Of a stretch of DNA of 22,730 nt, positions 7,901 to 14,637 are shown one piece after another. The position numbers and the translations under genes are program-made. The stretch spans positions 1 through 22,730 of IMG/VR virus record IMGVR_UViG_3300046543_000008. One strand, written 5' to 3'. A model generated the notes under the pieces. The model made no database searches, was not told the origin of the DNA, and saw only the letters and a program-made list of their open reading frames with translations. The stretch is from a virus. Every line of letters starts with the position of its first letter. Position 1 is the stretch's first letter.

Positions 7901-10900
7901 TGAAACGCTGCGCGGCGTACACCGGCTCTTTCGCGACTTCGGCCGCAACCTGCTCGCGCATATCGCGACGCTTCGCGGCGACGTCTTTCTGCACTTCGCG
8001 CAGCGCGCGGTTCTTCGAGATCTCGGTGAAGCGCATGTCGCGCAGCGTGCGCGCGGTCAATTCGTCCGATGCTTCGAGCGTCGCCTCGTTGCCGAGCGCG
8101 TGGTACGCCTGGAACTCGTCCGGCGTCATGTTCGCTTCTTCGGGCGTCTTGAACATCGGACCCATAGCGCGCTCGGCTTCGGCCGTACGGATCGCGTCGT
8201 TCGTGGCGAGCAGCCGGTCGAACACGCCGCGCACTTCCGGCGACAGTTGCACGTGCAGGTTCTGCAGCGACTTATAGACGTTAACCATCCACGCGCGCAC
8301 GCGCTGGAATACGCCTTGCAGTTCCGGCGTCGGCGCCTTGCCTTCGAACAGATACGACTCGAAGCCGCGCGCGAACTGCTCGTGCATCGGGCGCTTTTCT
8401 TCGAGCGACATGTTGCGCCATGCTTCCGGCGTCGTGCCGAGCCATTGCATCGTCGTGGCAAAGTCTTTCGCGACTTGCGGGTCTACCGACGGCTGCTCAG
8501 TCGTGGTTTGAGGCGCGGGTTCGTCCGGCGTGGCGCGCGTCGTCGCGGCTTGTGTGCGCAATTCAGCTTCTTTCGCGCGCAACTCTTTCGCCTGCTCCGG
8601 GTCCCCGAATTCGCTTTCCTGATCGGCTGCGGCGCGCGCGTAGTGATCGGCGCGGCGTTCCATCCCCTTCGCCTTTTCCGCATTCGTTACCGGCTTGCGG
8701 TTCGCCATCTCGGCAGCGTAACGGCGGTCGCGCTCTGCATGAAGCGCTTCTGTGGCGACGCCCGGTGATGTCGTACCGTCCGGATTCGGGAAATCCTGTA
8801 CAAGCCCAGCATCTTTCAACTTCTGCCAGTCGTCAGGATGAACCATGCCTTCGCGCAATTCTCTGCCCGGTCCGAGATCGCCGACCTGCTGGATCGTCGT
8901 ATCGGAAAGCTTCGCGAGAGGGTTGTCGCTGTGCGCTTCGACACCTTTCGCCATGTGCGAAAGCATCTCAAGGTGGAAGTGCCCGAGTTCGTGAACGAAC
9001 GTGCTTAAATCTGCGTCTTTGTTGAGCGTGATCGTGCTCGGCGACTTGCTGATGTCGTCGGCGAATGACAGCTTGCCGCGTGCGGCTTGGTTTACTTCGT
9101 TCGGCGCTTGCGGCGGGCGATACATCGACTCGCTGACTTCGTAGTCTTTGTTCTTTCCCTTGTTCTCGACGAACCCGAATTGCTTATAGAAGTCTTTCAG
9201 CCGCTTAACCGACGATGCGCCGAAGTCGGTCGACGGCGTAAGTTCAACGCGCTTGCCTTGACTGTCAGCGTACGCCGTAACGTCGCGCATGAATTGCGAG
9301 CCGGCACCCTGCCCGCGCGAGTCTTCCGGCACGACGACTTTCGACACCTTGACGGCGTTCGCGTTTTCGCTGACTGCGTGCGAAATGCCTTGCTCGCCCC
9401 ACTTCGCTTTTAGGTCGTCGAGCGACGGCTTCGCCGCCTGATCAACCGAGTTCGCACCCGGCGCTTCGTCGGCCGCAATCCGCAGCGGGTAGCGCTCGAA
9501 CATCGATTCGGGTGACAGCCCCGCGCGGGCGCCGGCTGCGGTATAGCTGTCGCGCACGAGCGCGGCGTACACCTTGTTCACATCCGGCCGGAAGCGGTTT
9601 GCCTGCGTCAACTGGTCGAGCACGTTGTCGTGCACGGCTTGCGCCGACTTCGCGATCGCGTCTTCGTTCTGCTTGTCCGTGACGACGCCTTCGGCGGCTT
9701 GCTTGAACGTGTCGACGTGCGACTGATAGAACTCCTGCGCCTGCAACTGCGTCATGCCGTCCGGGTCGGTCTTCAGGTGCGGCATGATCGCGTCTTGCAT
9801 CGGTCCGCCCGCGATGTGCGTCGCGAAGTCTTCGACCGGGATCTGCACATCGCCGCCCGTCGACAGCGCTGTCGGCAACTGCTCGGCGACGCGCGGCATC
9901 GTGGCTTCGACGTCGCTGATCTTGAGCCCCGACTGCTGCAGCGCGTTCGCGAGCGCGGCGCCGTCGACATAGACGTTTTGCACCGGGCCGTTCTCGTTCG
10001 CTTGCGCTACGAAATCCTTGAACGCTTGCGGGTCGCGCGTGCGCAGCTTCGAGTTAGCTGCCGACGTCGCGAGATCCGAAAGCGTCGCCGCGTCAGCCGC
10101 GGCCGTATCGGCCCGCGCCGCGTCGCGCATCCACCCGCCGGCCGCGCGGCCCGCGCCGTGCAGCGAAAATACGGTGTTTAACCCGTAGTCGAAAACCTTC
10201 TGCGCGGTCGAGCGGTCGTCGAACGGGTTCGTGCCGCCGATCGCGTCCATCATCGCATTCACGCCGACGGCGCGCGCGAGCGTCTGCACGATCGTGTTAT
10301 CGGGCAGGATGCGCCCGGCTGCGCCGAAGACGCCACCCATCTCGGCGCCGTGTGCGCCGGCCATGCCTAGCGTAGTCAGCGCGGCTTCAGGGCTATTCTG
10401 ATTCAGTGCGTCGCCGGTCGCGGTGAGCGCGGTCGCGAGCCCGAGCGTTGACGCCTGCGCGCCGACATCCTTCGCGGTCGCCTTCAGGAACGACTCACCG
10501 GCCGTGTGCTCTAGCACCTTGGCGCCGCCCTTCTCGACGGCCATCTCGGCGAGCTTGAGCGGTGCACCGATCATGAAGCCGGCGAGGTTACCGGCGCCGC
10601 TCGCGACACCGCCCGCGGTCGTCTGCGCGGGCCCGTTGACGTCGGGTGCAAGCCCGGCCGTGAACGAGTTTTCGAAGCCTTGCGCGAACTGCGTCGGGAT
10701 CTCCGACATACCGCCGACGGCATCGCGCATCGAGCCAACCGGGATATTGTTCTGCTTCGCGTAGTTTTGGATGAACGCCTGCGCAGCGCCCGCGCCTTGC
10801 GCGTTGCCTTCAGCCGGGCCGAGCCCGAGCAGGTTGCGCCCCCAATTCACGATCCGTTCGCGGTACGGCAGCGGCGTGTTGTCCGGCACAAGAAAGCCCG

Positions 10901-11372
10901 TCGTGCCTGGCGCGAGCGGTACGGTGTTGCCCGCCGGTCCCAGGTTCGCGGTCGACTGCTCGACCGACTGCAAGCCGGGAATGTCGTCGTGCGCGATCTT
11001 CGCGTTGTTCAGATCCTGATAGAACGCGGCCGTCGTCGGGTATTGCTTCGCGAGCCCTTTCCAGTCGGTGCTTTCCACGGCCGCGCGCTGCTTGACCTGA
11101 TCCGGGAATGCGCGAACGCTTTCGATCGGCGTGCCGGTCTGCTTCGCGAGCTGCGACAGCGACGCTTCGAGATCCGGATTCGCGCCGATCGAAAGCGCGA
11201 TATTGCTCTGCGCGGTCTGTGCGGTGTTCTGCAGATATGCCGCGGCCGGGCTAACCGTAGGCGCGGCGGGTGCTGCCGGCGCCGCCGCGTCGGGCGTGAA
11301 CGGGTTCGGCGTGGTTTGCTGCGGTTGAACGGCGCCTTGTGCGGTCGTGCCCGGTACGGTCAAGTCAGCCAT
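4899..11372 (-). CDS. Giant polyvalent ejection protein with GNAT and zinc-protease domains
   Basis: 2157-residue protein, probably packaged in the head and ejected with DNA. Residues 1-60 are Ala/Pro/Gln rich. Residues about 650-752 resemble a GNAT acetyltransferase: KVSKVVVPEDSRGQGAG (R686-G691 fits the acetyl-CoA loop) and FYKQFGFV at 728-735. A zincin motif HELGH lies at 794-798 in LSTFVHELGHFHLEM. HEQFARGFESYLFEGKAP (997-1014) then matches the segment that normally follows this zincin in phage polyvalent proteins and probably supplies the third zinc ligand (a Glu); about 150 extra residues separate the two parts. Residues 1100-1360 are helical and charged; the C-terminus (1800-2157) has hydrophobic stretches. 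Such multi-domain proteins are thought to counter host defences or modify host targets early in infection. The start overlaps the preceding stop as TAATG. Substrates are unknown. Confidence 0.85.
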   Translation of the reverse strand: MADLTVPGTTAQGAVQPQQTTPNPFTPDAAAPAAPAAPTVSPAAAYLQNTAQTAQSNIALSIGANPDLEASLSQLAKQTGTPIESVRAFPDQVKQRAAVESTDWKGLAKQYPTTAAFYQDLNNAKIAHDDIPGLQSVEQSTANLGPAGNTVPLAPGTTGFLVPDNTPLPYRERIVNWGRNLLGLGPAEGNAQGAGAAQAFIQNYAKQNNIPVGSMRDAVGGMSEIPTQFAQGFENSFTAGLAPDVNGPAQTTAGGVASGAGNLAGFMIGAPLKLAEMAVEKGGAKVLEHTAGESFLKATAKDVGAQASTLGLATALTATGDALNQNSPEAALTTLGMAGAHGAEMGGVFGAAGRILPDNTIVQTLARAVGVNAMMDAIGGTNPFDDRSTAQKVFDYGLNTVFSLHGAGRAAGGWMRDAARADTAAADAATLSDLATSAANSKLRTRDPQAFKDFVAQANENGPVQNVYVDGAALANALQQSGLKISDVEATMPRVAEQLPTALSTGGDVQIPVEDFATHIAGGPMQDAIMPHLKTDPDGMTQLQAQEFYQSHVDTFKQAAEGVVTDKQNEDAIAKSAQAVHDNVLDQLTQANRFRPDVNKVYAALVRDSYTAAGARAGLSPESMFERYPLRIAADEAPGANSVDQAAKPSLDDLKAKWGEQGISHAVSENANAVKVSKVVVPEDSRGQGAGSQFMRDVTAYADSQGKRVELTPSTDFGASSVKRLKDFYKQFGFVENKGKNKDYEVSESMYRPPQAPNEVNQAARGKLSFADDISKSPSTITLNKDADLSTFVHELGHFHLEMLSHMAKGVEAHSDNPLAKLSDTTIQQVGDLGPGRELREGMVHPDDWQKLKDAGLVQDFPNPDGTTSPGVATEALHAERDRRYAAEMANRKPVTNAEKAKGMERRADHYARAAADQESEFGDPEQAKELRAKEAELRTQAATTRATPDEPAPQTTTEQPSVDPQVAKDFATTMQWLGTTPEAWRNMSLEEKRPMHEQFARGFESYLFEGKAPTPELQGVFQRVRAWMVNVYKSLQNLHVQLSPEVRGVFDRLLATNDAIRTAEAERAMGPMFKTPEEANMTPDEFQAYHALGNEATLEASDELTARTLRDMRFTEISKNRALREVQKDVAAKRRDMREQVAAEVAKEPVYAAQRFMIEQANKADPVPADIVADRFGFNNAADMTKAIANAESVKSVVEALTDQRMLEKYGDVTSPQAMNAAANQAIHNEVRTRFVATELKALSKATGPVRPLVDAAKQVAEMSIAKQRVRDINAAKYAAAEARAGKAADAARVKGDLTEAATQKRNQLLNNQLEKTARNAAAEVVKALDYLKKFNKDSVRGKLDVDIRDQIDDMLGRFDLRKNPVDTPTRQQINLEKWVESQTALGMAPNVTPEMMNPAYRQPYGDMPLEAFRGLTDAVKSLEKIGRDRKTAMINGERQDIAQYVNEKLIPKMQERGQKFTDAEIFDKPSDRSDNPFKIALDHLSSQLRALRAQLKPQEYKRNQYDMHELLGPFGEAIYEPVFNANYHEVDMLKGMSDDFQKMADHLGRKWQDSLRDGVTNTKLMDVNRPGEPLRMTRGRMLGIALHVGNESNFDKMTQGWKWNPQDVWSFLHQNMTEKDWKAVQSVWDQYDKHWPDMVAMNQRLGNTSPERIEPRAFKTQFGEMRGGYAAIKYDPLRSRRGEKEAAGRAIDPGEGLFGKSYYRPDTTTNGSLNARNHGYNDVVDLDFHTIPRTMHETIHDLAYREALIDVHKIITNGDFAREFKKTYGPEAYRSLQEWLGKTANADNQDREIGALGKILQYTRTGMVINGIAFRISTVLKHGGSAAIKTGGYFTGGGEKYLLSRFAAMGTNYAAEIKGAQEKFPEIRARLLQQDRDFKAMSANLFEPEGKIAKGERFGHAAVAWSDMMTAVPTAWAAYDRAITEGIPKNMGGTGKPMTEEQAVAYASKVVREAHGSNIASARSMVINNSSEAVKMFTTLYGFMNNTYGQTADIVDKLKTAGISNPQTLARGMMALIVPALWAGYLTDGPPNDKDGWAHWIAKSIGVEVAGMVPFVRDAAAMVEGYSHAGQVGVESWLNTMVTAGKDVARIATGQHANAPIKDIANAAGMGLHIPGLGQAGATAQYAADVASGKQHPANALEFAQGLALGRGPKH

Positions 11373-13561
11373 TAGTTCGCGCTCATTTTTTGTTGCGTTG
11401 TTTTGAAGTGCCAGTAAGCGCCGAGCAGCTGGCCCGGCGACGGCTTCGCGACGCCGTTCGCCTTGAAGTCGGCGGTGAGCTTCGCGCGCACGTCATCCGG
11501 AATCTGGTCCGGCGTCATCGACATCATGTTTTGCGTCGTGTCCGGCCGGTTGACTGAGAACACGCCGAAGTCGAGTTTATTACGGAACGTGACCGACTTA
11601 GCGAATAGCCCGTCGATGTGATTCTCGATGTCGACTTCGGTGAACTTCTTCCCGGCTTCTTTCTGTGCGTCGAGCAGGCTCTGCGTCACGAACTGGCGGA
11701 TCGCGCCGACCTGTGACACCGCTTCGGGGTCGGAGTTGAAGCCGACCGATTTCGGGTACGGGTTGATCCCCATCGTCTGCAGGCGCTGCGTCAGAGTCTC
11801 GTTCATCGCGCGCAGGTTCACCGAGCCGGGTGCGTTCGTGCCGGTGTTGTTGATCAGATCGGCGCGGATCTGCGACAGGTGTTTGAAGTCGTCGACAGAG
11901 AAGTTCGGCGCCTGCGTCTGCCACTGGTCCGGCGTCATGCTCGACATCATCTTCGGGTTCGTGATCAGCGTCTGGTAAAGCGCGGTGTTCGTCGTGTTCG
12001 TGCCTTCGGCCATCGTCTTCGCGTACGACATCACGTCCTTCAGATCCGCCGGATTCAGCGCCGCGAGATCCGCCGGGTTCACCGACTGGATGTTGCCGCG
12101 GTTCTGCGACAGCGTGCGATAGACCTGCGCGACGTTGGCGGTGTCCTTCTGCGCGATGGCGGCGGTCTGCTCGTCGTACTGCTGACCAGCGAGCGTCACG
12201 GCTTGCGCCATCCATTCCGGCTTCTGTTGCAGGATCGGATCTGCACGTACCTGATTAATCACGTCGAGCTTCGACGGGCGAGCGGCGACGGCCGTACCCG
12301 ACTGGTATTGCGCGACGTTCTTCTGCACGTACGCCTGCGTTTCCTGCGGCATGTTCGCGAGCCACGCGCCCGGCGTGCCGGCGGCGTTGGCCTTCGCGAC
12401 TGCGGCGTCGACGGTGCCTTCGCCGCCGTTATATGCCGCCCATGCCTTCGCCGGGTCGCCGTACTTCTGCACCATCGCTTGCAGTTTCTGCACACCTACG
12501 CGGTTCCATTCGGCGGGGGTATCGCTCTGCGCCGGCTGAATACCATAGCCGGGTTGCGCTGCGGTTGCCGGCGTGACTTGCATTTTGTAACGCGCACCCG
12601 CCGACGAAGTAACGATCGACCCGTCTGCGTTCGTGTCCTTGTTGCCCGATTCGCTCTGCGCGGTGATCGCGACCATGCGATCGATCGGACTGTTCGACAG
12701 CGCCGGACCGACGGTCGACATCACGCGCGAGACGGTGTTCGCCGCGGCTTGCGTGCCGAGAAAGCTATTCATCTTGCCGTTGACTTTCAGGATGTCGTCG
12801 GCCGTCATCTGGTCGCTGTACTTCTTCAGTAGCCCGTTCGCGTATGTCGTCTGGCCTTGCTGCAGTGCGGTGTCGATCGCGCCGGTCAGCGCGTTGCTCG
12901 TCATCGTGCGTTGGTTGGCTTCGATCTCGGTCGCAGCCAAGCCGTTGATCTGGCCGGCTTGATACACGGCCGCTTTGATCGACTGCAGCCCGTTGTCGAT
13001 CTGCGTCGGATTATTGAAGGCGAGCCCGACCTGATCGGTTGCGAGCTTGATCGTGCCGTTCTGCGTCGACAGCGCGTATTGCTTGAACTGCTGGCCTTCC
13101 CATTGCGTCGTCGCGCCGTGGAACTGCGTCGTGATGTCGTTCGCTTGCTGCTGAAACATGCGTTGCTGCATCGGGTTCGCGAGCGAACTCGCGAGCGTCG
13201 AAGCGGTGTCGTTGAGCTTGCCGGTGTATTCATCGGCCAGGCTCATACCGCTGTCGCGCTGCAGCGCCTTAACACCCGTCTGCGACGTGACACCCGTCTG
13301 CGGGTTGTACATCAAGTCTTGCTGTTGTGTCTTGAGCTGGTTGAGCGCGTCGTTCACCCGCGTCTGATTCGCGAGATTCTGCGCGTCGATCGCCATCTGC
13401 GACTGCGCATTCGCGGCTTGCCCGAGCGCGTCGCCAGCTTGCGAAAGCTGCTGCGTTCCCTGATTCAGTAGCCCGGCGGTGACGGCCGTCGTCGACTGTG
13501 TGTCGGGGTTGACGGTCGGCGTGACCGCTTGTGAAGGATCGAGCGACGGAACTACGGGCAT
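11372..13561 (-). CDS. Internal virion protein with lytic transglycosylase domain (T7 gp15/gp16-like role)
   Basis: 729-residue inner-core/ejection protein. Residues 1-290 are Gln/Ala/Asn-rich and helical. A soluble lytic transglycosylase (SLT) domain spans about 292-415: catalytic Glu304 in AQSESGN, SSAGARYKMQVTPATA at 319-334 (the usual Gly-Leu/Pro-Met-Gln block here reads YKMQV), and AWAAYNGG at 373-380. The C-terminal 310 residues are mainly helical. T7-like phages use such a domain to cut the cell wall locally so that the ejected proteins and DNA can pass. The gene lies between the gp14-like and giant ejection genes; its ATG abuts the previous stop (TAAATG) behind an AGGGG site, and its own stop forms TAATG with the next gene. 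Confidence 0.85.
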   Translation of the reverse strand: MPVVPSLDPSQAVTPTVNPDTQSTTAVTAGLLNQGTQQLSQAGDALGQAANAQSQMAIDAQNLANQTRVNDALNQLKTQQQDLMYNPQTGVTSQTGVKALQRDSGMSLADEYTGKLNDTASTLASSLANPMQQRMFQQQANDITTQFHGATTQWEGQQFKQYALSTQNGTIKLATDQVGLAFNNPTQIDNGLQSIKAAVYQAGQINGLAATEIEANQRTMTSNALTGAIDTALQQGQTTYANGLLKKYSDQMTADDILKVNGKMNSFLGTQAAANTVSRVMSTVGPALSNSPIDRMVAITAQSESGNKDTNADGSIVTSSAGARYKMQVTPATAAQPGYGIQPAQSDTPAEWNRVGVQKLQAMVQKYGDPAKAWAAYNGGEGTVDAAVAKANAAGTPGAWLANMPQETQAYVQKNVAQYQSGTAVAARPSKLDVINQVRADPILQQKPEWMAQAVTLAGQQYDEQTAAIAQKDTANVAQVYRTLSQNRGNIQSVNPADLAALNPADLKDVMSYAKTMAEGTNTTNTALYQTLITNPKMMSSMTPDQWQTQAPNFSVDDFKHLSQIRADLINNTGTNAPGSVNLRAMNETLTQRLQTMGINPYPKSVGFNSDPEAVSQVGAIRQFVTQSLLDAQKEAGKKFTEVDIENHIDGLFAKSVTFRNKLDFGVFSVNRPDTTQNMMSMTPDQIPDDVRAKLTADFKANGVAKPSPGQLLGAYWHFKTTQQKMSAN

Positions 13562-14179
13562 TTATTCGACCCCTGCACGTTGATTGCGATACCAGTTAGA
13601 CGCGACGCTCGACGCGCTCGTGAGCAGCGATGTGGCACCCGCCAGCGTCGGACTGACCGAAGACGCTGCGGCGCTATACTGACCGGCCGCGCGCACGTCG
13701 TTGTCTTCCTGCTGGTTGTAACCCATTGCGGCGCGCGCAGCGTTCGCCGTGATCGTCTGTACGTTCTGATCGGTGACGAACTTCGTCGACGCCTGCACGT
13801 TCGTGGCCGTGCCTGCGGCGTTCACGTCGATGCCATTCGCCGCCATCGCCGCGCGCTGAGACGCGACGGTCTGCGCGCCTTTCGTCTCGGTGTTGGCGAC
13901 CGATGCCGCGCCGCTCGTGTATGCGCTCGCGGCGGCTTGCTCGGCGATCAGCGCGTTCGTGCGCGCCGTTTCGGCCTGCGCGTTGTCGGCCGTGATCGTG
14001 TTGTGTGCGCCGCCGAGCGCGCCCATCAAACTCATGACGGTGCCGGCCGCGCCGAGCGCGAGTGTGGTGTTGCCCGGCGTCATGACGTTCGGGATCGCGG
14101 GCGCAGCCGAGCCGCCGCCGAATGCGTACGGCGCCCCCGAGCCGGTCGTCGCGCTTCCCGACAGATTAGGCAGACACAT
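13562..14179 (-). CDS. Internal virion protein B-like (T7 gp14 family)
   Basis: 205-residue Ala/Ser/Thr-rich protein. Residues 36-57 are hydrophobic (TTLALGAAGTVMSLMGALGG), a likely membrane-active segment. Residues 60-160 show the pattern of the gp14 family: helical stretch with TARTNALIAEQAAASAY, ASQRAAMAANGIDVNAAG near 105-125, then ANAARAAMGYNQQ near 143-156. T7 gp14 forms a pore in the outer membrane during DNA ejection. The gene sits between the gp13-like and transglycosylase genes, the same order as in T7. Start overlaps the gp13-like stop (TAATG), and the stop abuts the next start (TAAATG). Confidence 0.78.
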   Translation of the reverse strand: MCLPNLSGSATTGSGAPYAFGGGSAAPAIPNVMTPGNTTLALGAAGTVMSLMGALGGAHNTITADNAQAETARTNALIAEQAAASAYTSGAASVANTETKGAQTVASQRAAMAANGIDVNAAGTATNVQASTKFVTDQNVQTITANAARAAMGYNQQEDNDVRAAGQYSAAASSVSPTLAGATSLLTSASSVASNWYRNQRAGVE

Positions 14180-14637
14180 TATCTTTTTATCCCGAAGCGG
14201 TGAAACGGTAAGCCGAAAGCCCCGTAAGGCTCGGTTTCAGCGTTCACCGTGAAGCCGAGACGCGCGAGCCAGTAGACAGATTTCAGGCTGCGCGCGTCAA
14301 CATAATTCAGCAGCGTGGCGTATTTGGCGCTCATTAAGTGAACGTAACGCCGGCCGAGCTTCGTGAGTTGCTTCGGCGCGCGCTCAAGCGCGGGCGTGCC
14401 GAGCATCCACGGAACACCGAAGCCGTCGGCCGGTGTCACACCAAATAGCCCGGCCGGCTCACCGTCGACTTCAATCGTCCATAGCATCGCCGCGATCTCG
14501 GCACCGTTGCGCAGCACGGCGAGCGCGTCGCGGTGCCCGGCTGATGCGTGGATCTCGTCGACGTCGGCCGTGCGCAGATCCGCGGCGATGGTTTCAATGT
14601 CACCCGCGCGCACGTCGCGCACGATCAGCTTCGCCAT
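14179..14637 (-). CDS. Internal virion protein A-like (T7 gp13 family, GNAT-like fold)
   Basis: 152-residue protein recognisable from the gp13 pattern: RDVRAGDIETIAADLR at the start, GEPAGLFGV near 80, VPWMLGT near 95, then LLNYVDARSLKSVYWLARLGF near 108-128. Gp13-like proteins have an acetyltransferase-like fold but in T7 serve in assembly of the internal core; no acetyl-CoA loop of the R-G-x-G-x-G kind is visible, so catalysis is not supported. The ATG directly abuts the nozzle gene's stop (TAAATG), and its own stop overlaps the gp14-like start (TAATG). Confidence 0.8.
   Translation of the reverse strand: MAKLIVRDVRAGDIETIAADLRTADVDEIHASAGHRDALAVLRNGAEIAAMLWTIEVDGEPAGLFGVTPADGFGVPWMLGTPALERAPKQLTKLGRRYVHLMSAKYATLLNYVDARSLKSVYWLARLGFTVNAETEPYGAFGLPFHRFGIKR

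Noticed and set aside
14179-14637. Active acetyltransferase in the gp13-like protein
   Set aside because: The fold pattern fits, but no acetyl-CoA loop motif is visible; a structural role is the better call.
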